Origin: Shimazuella kribbensis DSM 45090
Lineage (GTDB): Bacteria; Bacillota; Bacilli; Thermoactinomycetales; Thermoactinomycetaceae
Reading direction: 5' to 3'
Length of the DNA: 64,000 nt
Assembly (NCBI RefSeq): GCF_000428065.1
Contig: NZ_ATZF01000006.1
Coordinates: 124,001-188,000 of the forward strand
Part shown: in pieces, positions 1-11,916 of the stretch
Layout of the letters: every line of letters starts with the position of its first letter
Position numbering within the stretch: the first letter of the stretch is position 1
Made by a program: the position numbers and the translations under genes
Notes under the pieces: model-generated
Told to the model about the DNA's origin: nothing
Databases searched by the model: none
The model's input: only the letters and a program-made list of their open reading frames with translations

Positions 1-54
1 TCAAAGCTTATGAAGGGTAACATCATTTGGCAATCTACTCATCCAAATAACTAC

Positions 55-188
55 GGCGGTGACAACAAAGCTGTCACCGCCGCTATGCATGATCCAATTT
101 CATGCATTTTGGATTCGATCAACCCTTTGCTCTTGGCGAGTTCTGATTCGCCTTGATTGCTCGAGTAGGTCGATATGAGCAAAGGGTT
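55..188. repeat. Cluster of three consecutive stem-loops
   Basis: GGCGGTGAC (55-63) is exactly complemented at 73-81. ATGCATGA (85-92) pairs with TCATGCAT (100-107). AACCCTTTGCTC (121-132) pairs with GAGCAAAGGGTT (177-188) and encloses GGCGA/TCGCC (135-139/148-152). None is followed by a T-run, so these are not simple terminators. An 86-codon minus-strand frame (51-311, GTG start) runs through all three arms without a convincing ribosome binding site, and I do not call it a gene. A structured RNA or a transposon end is possible. The rest of 1-344 shows nothing else. Confidence 0.55.
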
Positions 189-348
189 TACAAGTTTGTC
201 CAAATTACTTATACCAGACACACATTTGCTCGGTTTAAAGCTTTCGATACAATTAAGGATATGATGGGGAAGAGCTGAAATCTCTCCTATACACGAAGTT
301 GCAAATTTCACTTTGACTTGTCTGTTTTCATTTTAAATAAGATAAATA

Positions 349-377
349 AAAAAACCTCCCTCATATAACAGGGAGGA
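349..377 (-). terminator. Terminator of the pyr operon
   Basis: On the minus strand CCTCCCT and AGGGAGG (355-361 and 370-376) form a hairpin directly followed by a run of T. It lies just past the pyrE stop codon and closes the operon. Confidence 0.85.
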
Positions 378-384
378 TAAAATC

Positions 385-960
385 TTATTTTTTATGCCGG
401 CTACCTGGTTTTACAACAGGAACTCCATCTTTACAGAAAGGACAGTCTTCTGCTGGATAGCTCTCGATTTGTACTGCTTTTAGTGCGCGATATGTTACAT
501 CAAATGGATTTTCACCCTTGGTACGATCTACTAGTGATCCTACTCCGATGATCTTCGCTTCTCTTTCTTCTAACAAAGCAATGACTTCCTTTACAGAACC
601 GCCTGTTGTCACTACATCTTCAATGACGAGGACTCGTTCCCCAGCTTCTACTTCAAAGCCTCGTCGAATCTGCATTTCACCTTCTTTACGTTCAGCAAAG
701 ATACAGCGTACTCCTAATGCACTCGCTACTTCATGCGCGATGATGACTCCACCTAAAGCAGGGCCCACAACAAGATCAATTTGTTGATCTTCAAAAAGTT
801 TAGCAACGGCAATTCCTGCTTCCTTTGCCTCCGCAGGGTATTGAAGCAATTGAGCCATTTGCATATATTGGTCGCTGTGACGACCAGAAGATAATAAGAA
901 GTGGCCTTTTTTCAATACTCCTGTCCGCTCGATTGCGGCTTCTAATGTCCAATTGCTCAT
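385..960 (-). CDS. pyrE: Orotate phosphoribosyltransferase
   Basis: A 191-residue type I phosphoribosyltransferase that joins orotate to PRPP to give OMP, the fifth step of UMP synthesis. The PRPP-binding loop VLVIEDVVTTGGS lies near residues 110-122, and the N-terminal SSGRHSDQY region fits bacterial OPRT. The ATG overlaps the pyrF stop as ATGA, so translation is probably coupled. It is the last gene of the operon, and a terminator follows. Length and ends look complete. Confidence 0.95.
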   Translation of the reverse strand: MSNWTLEAAIERTGVLKKGHFLLSSGRHSDQYMQMAQLLQYPAEAKEAGIAVAKLFEDQQIDLVVGPALGGVIIAHEVASALGVRCIFAERKEGEMQIRRGFEVEAGERVLVIEDVVTTGGSVKEVIALLEEREAKIIGVGSLVDRTKGENPFDVTYRALKAVQIESYPAEDCPFCKDGVPVVKPGSRHKK

Positions 961-1661
961 GTTGTAGCCTCCTTGATGGATTGTAAAATGGTTTCATACG
1001 CTTGAACCGGATTTTCGGCTTTGGTAATCGGTCTGCCTATCACCAAATAATCTGCTCCGCGTTCGATTGCTTCGACTGGTGTTACGACACGTTTTTGATC
1101 ATCTACCCCTGCTTCTTTTGGGCGAATCCCCGGTGTCACTGCTAGGAAATGAGACGAAGTTGCTTGTTTGATCGCCTGTACCTCGAGACCCGAACAAATT
1201 ACCCCATCTGCTCCAGAGCGTTGTGCCAACTGAGCTAGATGAATAGCTGATTCAGTTACTTGAGCTCGTATTTGTAATTCATTGGTTAGCATCGATTGAT
1301 CCGTACTTGTCAATTGCGTAACGGCCAAAATTTTGGTTCGGTGATCGGCTGTTGCTGTTTGTTCTACTGCTTCTCGTGCTCGTGATATCATGTGACTACC
1401 ACCACTTGCATGAATCGTGAGCAAATCTACACCCAATTTGCTCACTGCTTTTACTCCTTCAAACACCGTATTAGGGATATCGTGAAGTTTGAGATCGAGG
1501 AAGACTTGATAACCTTCCTCTTTCTTTTGAGCAACCCAAGCAGGTCCTGCTTCATAAAACAATTGATAGCCTACTTTGATAAACGATTTTGGAAAAGAAC
1601 GTAAAAATAATTCTGCTTCTTGTAAGGAATAATCCAATGCCACAATTACTTGTTTACTCAT
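957..1661 (-). CDS. pyrF: Orotidine 5'-phosphate decarboxylase
   Basis: A 234-residue OMP decarboxylase giving UMP. The signature DLKLHDIPNTV carries the catalytic Asp-Lys-Asp residues, and TPGIRP near the C-terminus is the phosphate-binding region. I start at ATG 1661 because GGAGGAATT lies immediately upstream and homologues begin here; the longer frame to 1790 only runs back into carB. The start is 8 bases after the carB stop. pyrK and pyrD, which sit between carB and pyrF in Bacillus subtilis, are absent. Confidence 0.94.
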   Translation of the reverse strand: MSKQVIVALDYSLQEAELFLRSFPKSFIKVGYQLFYEAGPAWVAQKKEEGYQVFLDLKLHDIPNTVFEGVKAVSKLGVDLLTIHASGGSHMISRAREAVEQTATADHRTKILAVTQLTSTDQSMLTNELQIRAQVTESAIHLAQLAQRSGADGVICSGLEVQAIKQATSSHFLAVTPGIRPKEAGVDDQKRVVTPVEAIERGADYLVIGRPITKAENPVQAYETILQSIKEATT

Positions 1662-1669
1662 AATTCCTC

Positions 1670-4600
1670 CTACACCAAGACCGTTTGCTTTTTGGTAACT
1701 TTTGCTTCTTCGCCAATTGGTAGTGCATTTAAATGGATCGATTCCATCGTACTCAGTAATGCTTCTACTGTATCGAGCGAAGTTAAGCATGCAATGCCAT
1801 GTTCTACCGCTTCTCGGCGAATGAGGAACCCATCTCTTTCTGGTGTTTTACCACGTGTCCATGTGTTTACAACCAAATCTGCCTCACCTGTTCGAATCAT
1901 ATCAAGGATATGAGGGGAACCATCTTTCAATTTGTTGACTCGTTGTACAGGAATACCTGCGTTTTCCAAAATGTCCGCTGTTCCTGATGTCGACACTACT
2001 CGATAACCCAGTTGAATAAAGCGCTCCATCAATGGAATCACTTCTTCCTTCTCTTTATCCCCAATTGTTGCTACTACTGTCCCAAATCGAGGTAGAGAAA
2101 TACCTGCTGCTACTAAACCTTTGTAAACTGCTCTTGCATAATCGCGATCTCTACCCATGACTTCTCCAGTAGATTTCATTTCTGGACCAAGCATGATGTC
2201 TACTCGGCGAAGCTTAGCGAAAGAGAACACAGGTACTTTCACTGCTACTTCTGGTGTTTCGGGCCATAGTCCACCAGTATATCCTTGATCCGCTAAGCTT
2301 TCACCCAGCATAATTTTTGTTGCAACTTGTGCCATTGGGATACCTGTTACTTTACTCAAGAAAGGAACGGTACGGGAAGCACGAGGATTCACTTCTAGTA
2401 CATACATCTCTTCTTGGAAGAGCACAAACTGGATATTGATAAGTCCTTTTGTATTCAGTGCTTTGGCAATGCTTGTTGTGATTTCAACAAGGCGTTGCTT
2501 TTGTTGATCCGTAATAAATTGCGGTGGATAGACTGCGATCGAGTCACCTGAGTGAACTCCAGCTCTTTCGATGTGCTCCATAATTCCGGGGATAAGCACT
2601 TCTTCTCCATCACAGATCGCATCAACTTCAAGCTCTTTTCCTAACAAATAGCGGTCAATCAATACAGGGTGTTCTGGATTTACTTTTACTGCTTCCACCA
2701 TATAATCTCTTAGTTCACTTTCGTTATATACAATCTGCATCGCGCGTCCACCTAATACATAGGAAGGGCGAACCAGGACTGGATAACCTAAGTCTGTAGC
2801 AGTTTCCACTGCTGCTTCAATGGAAGTAACTGCTGCTCCTGGCGGCTGGGCTATATCTACATCACTGAGAAGCTTTTCAAATTTCTTGCGATCTTCCGCA
2901 CGATCAATCTCTTCTAAAGAAGTACCGAGGATTGGAATGCCTTCAAAGCGTAAGTCTCTTGCTAAGTTTAAAGCAGTTTGGCCACCAAATTGAACGATTA
3001 CACCGATTGGTTTCTCGCGTTCAATGACATTCATCACATCTTCTTTAAAGAGCGGCTCAAAGTAAAGGCGGTCGGATGTATTAAAGTCTGTCGAAACTGT
3101 TTCTGGATTGTTGTTTATAATCACTGCTTCATAACCCGCTTCGCGAAGGGCCCAAATCGCATGTACGGTAGCGTAGTCAAACTCTACTCCTTGTCCAATA
3201 CGGATCGGTCCAGATCCAAGTACCAGTACGGTTTTCTTATCGCTTTTTTCTACTTCATCTTCTTGTTCATACGTAGAGTAGTAGTAAGGTGTAGAAGCGG
3301 AAAATTCTGCGGCACATGTATCTACAATTTTATAAACAGGTGTAATTCCAAGTTCTTTCCGTTTGTTGACTATTTCCTTACCTTTACTCCCAGTCAAACG
3401 AGCAATCGTCCGGTCTGTGAAACCCATTCGCTTGGCTGTAAGTAGAAGATCAGCGCTTAGTTCAGCAGTATCTGCTAACTGTAGTTCCAGTTGGATGATT
3501 CTCTCTAGTTTGATAAGGAAGAAACGATCGATTTTGGTTAGCTGGTGTGCCTCTTCCATCGAATATCCTCGACGGAACCATTCCCCAAGTAAGAAGAGAC
3601 GTTCATCATCTACACGAACGATTCTCTTTTCCAATTCCTCCCGAGTCATATCCTTTGTTTCTGGTAAATAAAGATAGTCTGCACCGATCTCAAGGGAGCG
3701 AACTGCTTTTAGCAGAGACTCTTCTAACGTACGACCGATCGCCATCACTTCTCCTGTTGCTTTCATTTGAGTTCCCAAACGGCGATTGGCAGAAGAGAAT
3801 TTATCGAAAGGCCAACGTGGAATTTTGCTAACTACATAGTCCAATGCTGGCTCAAAACAAGCATATGTTTGTCCCGTTACCGGGTTGATTAATTCATCTA
3901 AGGTATACCCCATCGCAATTTTTGCAGCGATCCGAGCAATTGGATATCCTGTCGCTTTAGATGCTAAGGCACTGGAGCGGCTCACTCGTGGATTCACTTC
4001 AATCACGTAATACTGAAAACTATGAGGATCAAGGGCAAACTGAACGTTACAGCCACCTCGAATATCAAGAGCACGAATCATTTTTAGCGCAGACGAGCGA
4101 AGCATGTGATATTCTTTGTCCGACAAAGTCTGACTAGGAGCAAATACGATACTGTCGCCTGTGTGAACCCCTACTGGATCAAAGTTTTCCATGTTACACA
4201 CGACGATAGCATTGTCATTTGCATCTCGCATCACTTCATATTCTACTTCTTTAAATCCGGCAATACTCTGTTCGACAAGGCATTGCGTGATAGGACTTAG
4301 GCGAAGCCCATTCTCGACGATTTCGCGTAATTCCCCTTCATTGTTTACGATACCGCCACCAGTACCGCCTAGTGTATAAGCAGGTCGTACGATAACAGGG
4401 TATCCATTGGAGCTGGCAAAACGAACAGCCTCATCCGCAGTCTGTACAATATCACTTGATGGAACGGGTTCATTTAACTCATGCATCAATGCTCGAAATT
4501 GATCCCTGTCTTCGGCACACGTAATTGCACGAAGTTCCGTACCGAGTAATCGTACTCCTTCGCGCTCAAGAACACCTGCTTCTGCCAATTTCACTGCTAA

Positions 4601-4891
4601 GTTTAACCCTGTTTGTCCTCCTAAAGTAGGCAACAAACCATCTGGTCTTTCTTTACGAATGATTTGAGTGAGAAAATCAACAGTAAGCGGTTCAATGTAC
4701 ACTTTATCTGCCATATTGGTGTCAGTCATAATCGTTGCAGGGTTACTATTTACAAGAACTACTTCCATACCCTCTTCTTTCAGTGCTTGGCAAGCTTGTG
4801 TTCCTGCATAATCAAATTCTGCTGCTTGGCCAATTACGATAGGTCCTGAACCAATTACGAGGATCTTTTTTAATGTCGAATCTTTTGGCAT
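1670..4891 (-). CDS. carB: Carbamoyl-phosphate synthase large subunit
   Basis: A 1073-residue ammonia-using subunit with the two duplicated ATP-grasp halves expected of the family: each half has a GSGPI.IGQ.EFDYA nucleotide motif (near residues 14 and 560), and the C-terminal third is an MGS-like allosteric domain. It makes carbamoyl phosphate with CarA, using glutamine nitrogen, bicarbonate and 2 ATP. GGAGGGGAAATAATC precedes the ATG, which lies 2 bases after the carA stop. No truncation is seen. In organisms with two synthases this would be the pyrimidine-specific pyrAB copy; whether an arginine-specific one exists cannot be judged here. Confidence 0.96.
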   Translation of the reverse strand: MPKDSTLKKILVIGSGPIVIGQAAEFDYAGTQACQALKEEGMEVVLVNSNPATIMTDTNMADKVYIEPLTVDFLTQIIRKERPDGLLPTLGGQTGLNLAVKLAEAGVLEREGVRLLGTELRAITCAEDRDQFRALMHELNEPVPSSDIVQTADEAVRFASSNGYPVIVRPAYTLGGTGGGIVNNEGELREIVENGLRLSPITQCLVEQSIAGFKEVEYEVMRDANDNAIVVCNMENFDPVGVHTGDSIVFAPSQTLSDKEYHMLRSSALKMIRALDIRGGCNVQFALDPHSFQYYVIEVNPRVSRSSALASKATGYPIARIAAKIAMGYTLDELINPVTGQTYACFEPALDYVVSKIPRWPFDKFSSANRRLGTQMKATGEVMAIGRTLEESLLKAVRSLEIGADYLYLPETKDMTREELEKRIVRVDDERLFLLGEWFRRGYSMEEAHQLTKIDRFFLIKLERIIQLELQLADTAELSADLLLTAKRMGFTDRTIARLTGSKGKEIVNKRKELGITPVYKIVDTCAAEFSASTPYYYSTYEQEDEVEKSDKKTVLVLGSGPIRIGQGVEFDYATVHAIWALREAGYEAVIINNNPETVSTDFNTSDRLYFEPLFKEDVMNVIEREKPIGVIVQFGGQTALNLARDLRFEGIPILGTSLEEIDRAEDRKKFEKLLSDVDIAQPPGAAVTSIEAAVETATDLGYPVLVRPSYVLGGRAMQIVYNESELRDYMVEAVKVNPEHPVLIDRYLLGKELEVDAICDGEEVLIPGIMEHIERAGVHSGDSIAVYPPQFITDQQKQRLVEITTSIAKALNTKGLINIQFVLFQEEMYVLEVNPRASRTVPFLSKVTGIPMAQVATKIMLGESLADQGYTGGLWPETPEVAVKVPVFSFAKLRRVDIMLGPEMKSTGEVMGRDRDYARAVYKGLVAAGISLPRFGTVVATIGDKEKEEVIPLMERFIQLGYRVVSTSGTADILENAGIPVQRVNKLKDGSPHILDMIRTGEADLVVNTWTRGKTPERDGFLIRREAVEHGIACLTSLDTVEALLSTMESIHLNALPIGEEAKVTKKQTVLV

Positions 4892-4893
4892 GA

Positions 4894-5961
4894 TTATTTC
4901 CCCTCCATCATTGTCATAAACCGATCAAACAAATAGCCAGAGTCAAGCGGTCCTGGTGCTGATTCTGGATGATACTGTACGGAAAATGCAGGTACTTCTT
5001 TGTGCTCTACTCCTTCAATCGTCCCATCATTCAATGCAAGATGACTTACTTTGAGTGCTGTATTTTCTAATGAGGACTCTCGAACGACATAACCGTGATT
5101 TTGCGCTGTTAAATAAGATCGACCAGAAGACAATTCTTTGACTGGATGATTACCGCCTCGATGACCAAATTTCAATTTTTCTGTGTCTGCTCCGCAAGCG
5201 AGGGAGAGCAATTGATGTCCAAGGCAAATTCCAAAAATCGGTACTTTACCGAGTAGGTCTTGAATGGCTTGTACAGATTCTGGTACATCTTTTGGGTCTC
5301 CAGGTCCATTGGAAAGCATCACACCATCTGGTTGATACTTTAAAATTTCTTCTGCTGTTGTATTATAAGGAACTACTACTACTTCGCAATCGCGTTCTAT
5401 AAGTTCACGATGAATGTTATGTTTTGCGCCATAGTCTACTAAGACCACTCGTTTGCCATTGTTCGGAGATATTTGCACATTTTTTGTGCTTACTTGTGCA
5501 ACTTGATCCGTACGAAGAGAAGCATCTTGCAATCGAGTCAGAAGCACTTCAACTGGCTCATCACTCGTTGTGATCATACCTTTCATTGTGCCATGAATCC
5601 GGATTTTTCTTGTCAACATCCTCGTATCGATATCAGAAATACCAACGATATGATGCATCGCTAACCATTCATGGATCGATAGTTCATTTCTCCAATTGCT
5701 CGCGTACTCTGCATGTTCACGTACGATTAAACCTTGGCAATGAGGTGTTAAAGATTCATTATCTTCACGATTAAACCCGTAATTTCCTATAAGAGGATAT
5801 GTCATGGTAATCAATTCGCCGCAGTATGATGGATCAGTAACAATTTCTTGATAACCTGTCATACTGGTATTAAATACTACTTCTCCGATTGATTCCCCAG
5901 TTGCTCCAAATGAAATACCCATAAATACTGTTCCGTCGATAAGAAGTAATCGTGCTTTCAT
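4894..5961 (-). CDS. carA: Carbamoyl-phosphate synthase small subunit (glutaminase)
   Basis: A 355-residue glutamine amidotransferase subunit. The C-terminal class I GATase domain has the nucleophile in GICLGHQ and the His-Glu pair in QYHPE. The N-terminal CPSase small-chain domain begins with [11 protein letters not shown] start at 5961, where GGAGGGTGAACAGG precedes the ATG; the open frame to 6021 runs into the end of pyrC and would force an overlap. It delivers ammonia to CarB. Confidence 0.95.
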   Translation of the reverse strand: MKARLLLIDGTVFMGISFGATGESIGEVVFNTSMTGYQEIVTDPSYCGELITMTYPLIGNYGFNREDNESLTPHCQGLIVREHAEYASNWRNELSIHEWLAMHHIVGISDIDTRMLTRKIRIHGTMKGMITTSDEPVEVLLTRLQDASLRTDQVAQVSTKNVQISPNNGKRVVLVDYGAKHNIHRELIERDCEVVVVPYNTTAEEILKYQPDGVMLSNGPGDPKDVPESVQAIQDLLGKVPIFGICLGHQLLSLACGADTEKLKFGHRGGNHPVKELSSGRSYLTAQNHGYVVRESSLENTALKVSHLALNDGTIEGVEHKEVPAFSVQYHPESAPGPLDSGYLFDRFMTMMEGK

Positions 5962-5992
5962 CCTGTTCACCCTCCGCATATGCAATCTGTTT

Positions 5993-7273
5993 CTATTCTG
6001 CCGTCCAAACAATTTTTCCATCTACAATGGTTAGCGTTGGCCATCCCTTCGTTTTCCATCCAACAAAAGGTGTATTTCTCCCTTTGGATAAGAAGGATTT
6101 TGGATCGATTTCTTGTTCTTGTTCCAAATCGATCACTGTAATATCGGCAAGCTGGCCCTCTGCTAACTTTCCATATGGCAAGTCAAACCGTTCAGCTGGT
6201 ATGGTGCTCATCAGCTCCACTAATCGACGAAGGGTAAATTGCCCTGTTTTCACTAACTTGGTATATAAAAGGGGGAATGCTGTTTCCAAACCTACAATCC
6301 CAAATGGTGCCAGCTCGATTCCAGCCGCTTTTTCTTCTTCTGTATGTGGTGCATGATCCGTTGCAATAAAATCAATCGAGCCGTCTTGCAATGCAATAAT
6401 CAATGCCTCGCGATCTTCCTTTGCTCGAAGAGGAGGATTCATCTTCCAGTTCGCATCCACATCTGGGATATCATCTTCGCAGAGTAACAAGTGGTGGGGG
6501 GTAACTTCTGCTGTTACTTTTTGACCACGTGATTTGGCTTCTTTGACTAAGCGCACAGATTCCTTTGCACTGATATGACAGACATGGTAGTGAACACCAG
6601 TATCTTCTGCTAGTAAAATATCTCGTCCAATATGAATCGATTCGGATAGACTTGGCATACCGGTCAAACCATGTTTTGCAGCAAATGCACCTTCGTGAAC
6701 CACTCCGCCTTTGACCAGCGTGTCATCTTCACAGTGGGCAACAATAGGTAATCCGAGTTTTTTCGCTTTACGCATCGCTACACGCATCATTTGACTGTTT
6801 TGTACCCCTACTCCGTCATCAGAAAGGGCGAAAGCCCCAGCTTCTTTTAACGCTTCAAAATCGGTGTGTTCTGATCCAAGCTGACGAGTAGTAATAGCTC
6901 CAATCGGTAATACTCTCGCTTTTCCTGCTGCTTTCGCTTTCGCGAGAATTTCCTCGACCACTTCAACTGTATCAATAACAGGGCGAGTATTTGGCATACA
7001 AGCGATCGTAGTAAAACCCCCACGAACAGCTGCTGTTGCTCCTGTTTCAATCGTTTCTTTATGAGTATATCCGGGTTCACGCAGATGTACATGTAAATCA
7101 ACAAATCCTGGAGAAACAAACTTTCCATCCAGATCAATGATCTCAGCATCGTTATCCTCTATATTTTCTCCAATTTGCTCAATTTGATTTCCATGGATAA
7201 GGATGTCACGGGTGAGCAACTCATCCCCTTCCGCTCCCAAAATACGACCATTTTTTAATAGTATTTTAGCCAT
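5993..7273 (-). CDS. pyrC: Dihydroorotase
   Basis: A 426-residue class I dihydroorotase (amidohydrolase fold), cyclising carbamoyl aspartate to dihydroorotate. The metal site [13 protein letters not shown] is near residue 55, with further ligands around HCED and CHISA and the [10 protein letters not shown] motif. The start at 7273 is chosen because GGGGG lies 7 bases upstream; the frame extends to 7306 without a site. Directly upstream is a PyrR-type attenuator rather than pyrB, so the aspartate carbamoyltransferase that makes its substrate must be encoded elsewhere. Confidence 0.95.
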   Translation of the reverse strand: MAKILLKNGRILGAEGDELLTRDILIHGNQIEQIGENIEDNDAEIIDLDGKFVSPGFVDLHVHLREPGYTHKETIETGATAAVRGGFTTIACMPNTRPVIDTVEVVEEILAKAKAAGKARVLPIGAITTRQLGSEHTDFEALKEAGAFALSDDGVGVQNSQMMRVAMRKAKKLGLPIVAHCEDDTLVKGGVVHEGAFAAKHGLTGMPSLSESIHIGRDILLAEDTGVHYHVCHISAKESVRLVKEAKSRGQKVTAEVTPHHLLLCEDDIPDVDANWKMNPPLRAKEDREALIIALQDGSIDFIATDHAPHTEEEKAAGIELAPFGIVGLETAFPLLYTKLVKTGQFTLRRLVELMSTIPAERFDLPYGKLAEGQLADITVIDLEQEQEIDPKSFLSKGRNTPFVGWKTKGWPTLTIVDGKIVWTAE

Positions 7274-7311
7274 CTGTTTTCCCCCTATTAATTTGCTCGC
7301 TTTCACGCTTT

Positions 7312-7393
7312 TAAAAAAAGTCTCTTTGCCTGCATGACAAAGAGACTTTTGGATCTTTCAAAAGTTTACCTTTGTCAGCCTCACAGGACCGCC
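7312..7393 (-). promoter_or_regulatory. PyrR-responsive attenuator upstream of pyrC
   Basis: Read on the minus strand, GTCCTGTGAGGCTG (7376-7389) matches the PyrR-binding anti-antiterminator loop known from Bacillus pyr leaders. It is followed by a terminator hairpin, AAGTCTCTTTG against CAAAGAGACTT (7313-7350), with a seven-T run. With UMP, PyrR would stabilise the binding loop and let the terminator form. Confidence 0.88.
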
Positions 7394-7408
7394 TTTAAAA
7401 GGACTTAT

Positions 7409-8052
<644 letters not shown>

Positions 8053-8148
8053 TAAAGGTTCCTTTTAAACTAGAAGTATTATCACCCATTTATACTACTT
8101 TTGTCAAATGGAAATAGACCATGTGAAAAAATCTTATTTTTCCAAAAC

Positions 8149-10044
8149 CTACAATGCTCGAATCATCTGTCGCTTTGTCCATCCATAATAAACCGTTCCA
8201 AGAACGAAATAGATCAGCCATATCCACAGAAAACTAACATAGACCGGACGGTCTAACAAAAAACTAAACAAATGCAATGCTACAATCGAATGAATACTAC
8301 CAACTACAAATGGCAAGAGAAATAAAATCTGGATCTGCCTCACCAATATCATTTGTCCTTCTTTTTCATGTAATCCTAACTTACTTAACAAAGAAAGTTG
8401 ATGACGCTCTACTGGCAACTCAATGTACAATCGAAAGAACAAAATGCTACCTGCTGCTAAAAAGAATAAAAGACCAATAAAAACACTGACAAACAACAAG
8501 GGAGAAAATAAGTTTTGAAAAAATGTTTGTACGATAAACGTTCCATTGACTTGCATCTCATCTTTTTGTTGTAGATGATACATCTTTTTCAGATCAGACA
8601 ATAACCCTTTCGTCTTTTGATAATTCGTAAATTGGTATGCCTCAACAGACAAAACTTCGTTACCTTTCTTTAGTTTTTGAAATGTATCATCGGCTACAGC
8701 CCACATCAGTCGTGTTTGATCATGTTCGTTGAAAAGGATACCTTGTACACTATCTGACCATTTCCACTGATAAGACAACTGATTATGGTGTTGAACCGAA
8801 AACAGATCCGATTTATTCTGTTTCTTGTCTTTCGCCCATGCGCCGCTGTTTTTCACTTGCACTACTTCTCCAGAACCGATCAAGACCGTTTCTTGATTTG
8901 CTTGCTTGAGTAATACATTTAAAGCGGAGTTATCCATGACATATACAGTAGGGTTGTTCTTATTTTTCGCTCGATCTGTTGTTTCCATCTGTATGATCGA
9001 AAAATGAATATACCTTTGTAAACGCAAACCATTTGCAGCTATTTTTTGCTGCATTTGGGAGGGATTGATGGGGCTATTGATCATGCTTACATGATAGGGA
9101 GCCTGTTCTTGAGCTACTTTATCTGCTTCCATATAGTAAGTGATACTTACTCCTACACTTGTCAAAACGATACTCGTAAAAATCGTAACAAGAAATAAAA
9201 TATTAGCATTATCTTTCAATCGAAAGCGAAGCTGTGAAAATAGAAACATATTGATTTTACGGTAAAACCACTTAGGCATTTTTTCGATCAGGCTAATTAC
9301 AACAACACTCAATTGAGTATAACCAAGATAGGTTCCAATTAAGATCATGACAAGAATAATCAAAAAATATTTCATCATACCTGCAAACGAGATAGTAAAG
9401 GAAAGCATATAGGCCATTAGGATACAAACCAAGGAAACAACCACTAGCCAAATGGAAAAAGTGGGCCTCTTTTTCTCTTGTACTTTTTCTCGTAAGACTG
9501 CATTAATGGATTGTTTTTGAATCGAATACCTACTCCACCAAGATAAAATCAGAAAGAGACAGAGAAAGAAAAAAGTCGTAAACATGATTGCCACAAATGA
9601 AAAGTCGAATGGTATAGGATTTGGTATATGCAAGATATAAGAAATAGCTAATAAAAAAAATTTCTCACTGATTAGTCCTGCAATAACTCCAACCAGAAGT
9701 GCTAGAAAACCAACGAAAAGGTTTTCCCAAAATAACATACGAACAACTTGACCTACAGGCATCCCCAATACCTGCAAAAGTCCAATGTCTTGTTTTCGAT
9801 TTCGCAAAAATGCAGATTGTGAATAACCAATAAATAAAAAAGCAAAAATAGCGACAATACCTTCCACCATATACAACAAAAATACAAATTGCTCAGGAAT
9901 GAGCTTATTATCTAAAATAGGATGAAAGAGCAAGGAAGCATATAGAAAAAAGACCCATACCGCAAAAATACAACTCAAAAAATAAGCTTGGTAGCTATTT
10001 CGATGGTGTTGGATATTTTTAATTGCGAAGGCTTTTAACGTCAT
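8149..10044 (-). CDS. Bce-type ABC transporter permease (FtsX-like)
   Basis: A 631-residue membrane protein with the topology of BceB-type permeases: several helices, an FtsX domain, a large extracytoplasmic region (about residues 305-510) between helices 7 and 8, and a second FtsX block at the C-terminus. Such permeases recognise cell-wall-active peptide antibiotics and signal to the partner kinase. The start overlaps the ATPase gene by 26 bases and has AGGAGGAGAAATTC before the ATG. The specific peptide cannot be read from the sequence. Confidence 0.85.
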   Translation of the reverse strand: MTLKAFAIKNIQHHRNSYQAYFLSCIFAVWVFFLYASLLFHPILDNKLIPEQFVFLLYMVEGIVAIFAFLFIGYSQSAFLRNRKQDIGLLQVLGMPVGQVVRMLFWENLFVGFLALLVGVIAGLISEKFFLLAISYILHIPNPIPFDFSFVAIMFTTFFFLCLFLILSWWSRYSIQKQSINAVLREKVQEKKRPTFSIWLVVVSLVCILMAYMLSFTISFAGMMKYFLIILVMILIGTYLGYTQLSVVVISLIEKMPKWFYRKINMFLFSQLRFRLKDNANILFLVTIFTSIVLTSVGVSITYYMEADKVAQEQAPYHVSMINSPINPSQMQQKIAANGLRLQRYIHFSIIQMETTDRAKNKNNPTVYVMDNSALNVLLKQANQETVLIGSGEVVQVKNSGAWAKDKKQNKSDLFSVQHHNQLSYQWKWSDSVQGILFNEHDQTRLMWAVADDTFQKLKKGNEVLSVEAYQFTNYQKTKGLLSDLKKMYHLQQKDEMQVNGTFIVQTFFQNLFSPLLFVSVFIGLLFFLAAGSILFFRLYIELPVERHQLSLLSKLGLHEKEGQMILVRQIQILFLLPFVVGSIHSIVALHLFSFLLDRPVYVSFLWIWLIYFVLGTVYYGWTKRQMIRAL

Positions 10045-10795
10045 GAATTTCTCCTCCTAAGGTCGATTGAACCAGTAGGATCTGCTCATAAAACGCTGAC
10101 CTTTCCTCTCCGCAATATATCTCATTTTCTAAATGGCCATCTTTGATAAATAAGATACGGTCACAGTAACTTGCTGTAACTGCATCATGTGTAACCATAA
10201 GTACAGTAGCTTGTTCTCTGCTATTTAACTCCACTAAAACTTTCATCAACGATTTAGCGGATTTGGAATCCAAATTACCTGTTGGCTCATCCGCCAATAC
10301 GAGAGAAGGTCGGTGGATCAATGCTCTAGCAGCGGCAACTCGTTGTTTTTGTCCCCCTGATACTTCATATGGGTGTTTTTCAAGTATTGTATCTATTCCA
10401 AGATATGTACTGATCCCTTGTACTCTTTGTTCCATCTCTGTAATGGATCTTTTATTTAATACAAGCGGAATTAAAATATTCTCTTTTAGGGAAAGAGCAT
10501 CCAGAAGCTGAAAATCTTGAAAAATAAACCCAAGCTTTTCTCTGCGAAAATCAGCGAGCTTCGTTGTGTTCATCCCTACGACATTTTGACCATCAATCTT
10601 CAATTCTCCAGAAGTAGCTTGCTCAATCGTTCCTAAGATCTGCAATAACGTAGATTTTCCACTTCCTGAAGGCCCCATAATTCCCACAAATTCACCTTTG
10701 TTGATGGAAATATCAAATTGATCCAATGCTTGAAAGGAAGCTGTTTGTGAGGAGTTTCCATACGTTTTACTAATCTTCTTTGCCTCTAATATCAT
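10019..10795 (-). CDS. Bce-type ABC transporter ATPase
   Basis: A 258-residue ABC ATPase of the MacB/BceA class. Walker A GPSGSGKST, signature VSGGQKQR, Walker B LVLADEPTG and the H-loop THD are all present. I start at 10795 (MILEAKKISKTYG), where AAGGGG lies 9 bases upstream; the in-frame ATG at 10837 lacks a site. It is the ATP-driven partner of the downstream permease, probably for detoxifying an antimicrobial peptide. Confidence 0.9.
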   Translation of the reverse strand: MILEAKKISKTYGNSSQTASFQALDQFDISINKGEFVGIMGPSGSGKSTLLQILGTIEQATSGELKIDGQNVVGMNTTKLADFRREKLGFIFQDFQLLDALSLKENILIPLVLNKRSITEMEQRVQGISTYLGIDTILEKHPYEVSGGQKQRVAAARALIHRPSLVLADEPTGNLDSKSAKSLMKVLVELNSREQATVLMVTHDAVTASYCDRILFIKDGHLENEIYCGEERSAFYEQILLVQSTLGGEIHDVKSLRN

Positions 10796-10881
10796 GTGAA
10801 AAACCCCTTTCATTTCCTTCAAGTCTAGCAGTATCATATTATTTTAGGCATCGATTTTCCTTTCAATAAACACCGTTGGCC

Positions 10882-11916
10882 TTACATTTTTGTCACCTTC
10901 TGAAAACGGATATGAAAGGTAGTCCCAGAACCTACTTTTGATTCTACTTCATAGGAATGATGCAAGTTCTCCAAAATGACCCGAACCACATACAAGCCCA
11001 TTCCGGTCGCTTCAGCAAATCTTCGCCCATTTTCGCCTGTGAAAAACGCATCAAATATCCGAGGAAGATCTTGCTTGGGGATACCAGGTCCCTCATCTGT
11101 TATTGAAAGTAATATTGTATTTTCTTCTTCTGTAATAGAGAAACGAAGATATGCCTCTTCTTTGATCTGTATGGTGTATTTCACTGCATTTTGTATCAAC
11201 TGCTCCAATATAAATTTTAGCCACTTCGGATCTGTGATCACTTCTAAATTTTGTGTTTGCTCTTCTATTTTGGGGAAAATATGACTGCGAATAAATAACC
11301 TGCGTTTCTCGTTGATCACTTCGCGAATGATATCGGCTATATAAAGTCGTTTCACTTGATAATCAGAGACAAAATGATCCAAACGAGCCATCGTCAAAGC
11401 CAAATCAAGCCCGTCGTCTATCTTTTCTACTTCTTCTAAAAGTGTGGTTTTCTGTTCATTATCATATTGTTGAGACAAGAGAGATAGTGTTGCCACAGAT
11501 GTTTTCATTTGATGAATCCAAATATGAATAAATTGCAAATGGCGTTGATGAATTTGTTCTAACTCAACATGTTCTGCTTTAACCGTTTTGTACATATGTT
11601 GATAAACGTCCCAAAATCTTTGAAATTCCATTGGGCTGTTCTTTGGTGTTTCCATTCCAAGCTGTTTGTCTATTAACAATTGATCCAACTTTTGATAATG
11701 AGGAACATAACGAAACCCTTGCCAGAGAAGAAAACCCAAAAGGATGCTTGTAATCAGCAAACAACCATATGCAAATAAGCTCCAATCAAAAACCGTTTTA
11801 TAGCCTGAATAATAAAATCCAATGGCAAATAATACATAAAGGGTTGTACCCGTTACGTATACCAAGCCAATCAAAGGAAGCTTTGTTCGCAAATAAAAAA
11901 GGATGGATTTACGCAT
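10882..11916 (-). CDS. Intramembrane-sensing histidine kinase (BceS type)
   Basis: A 344-residue kinase: two N-terminal transmembrane helices joined by a very short loop, then a DHp region with the phosphoacceptor in IHQMKTS and an HATPase domain with N-box QNAVKYT and DEGPGIP. The absence of an extracytoplasmic sensor is typical of BceS-like kinases, which take their signal from the transporter. Start 11916 has GGGG 7 bases upstream and overlaps the response regulator end by 8 bases. Confidence 0.88.
   Translation of the reverse strand: MRKSILFYLRTKLPLIGLVYVTGTTLYVLFAIGFYYSGYKTVFDWSLFAYGCLLITSILLGFLLWQGFRYVPHYQKLDQLLIDKQLGMETPKNSPMEFQRFWDVYQHMYKTVKAEHVELEQIHQRHLQFIHIWIHQMKTSVATLSLLSQQYDNEQKTTLLEEVEKIDDGLDLALTMARLDHFVSDYQVKRLYIADIIREVINEKRRLFIRSHIFPKIEEQTQNLEVITDPKWLKFILEQLIQNAVKYTIQIKEEAYLRFSITEEENTILLSITDEGPGIPKQDLPRIFDAFFTGENGRRFAEATGMGLYVVRVILENLHHSYEVESKVGSGTTFHIRFQKVTKM

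Noticed and set aside
1662-1790. Longer start for pyrF
   Set aside because: The extension lies in carB coding sequence and the strong GGAGGAATT is just before the ATG at 1661.
2978-4379. Several plus-strand frames inside carB
   Set aside because: Antisense shadows of a conserved gene without sites or recognisable domains.
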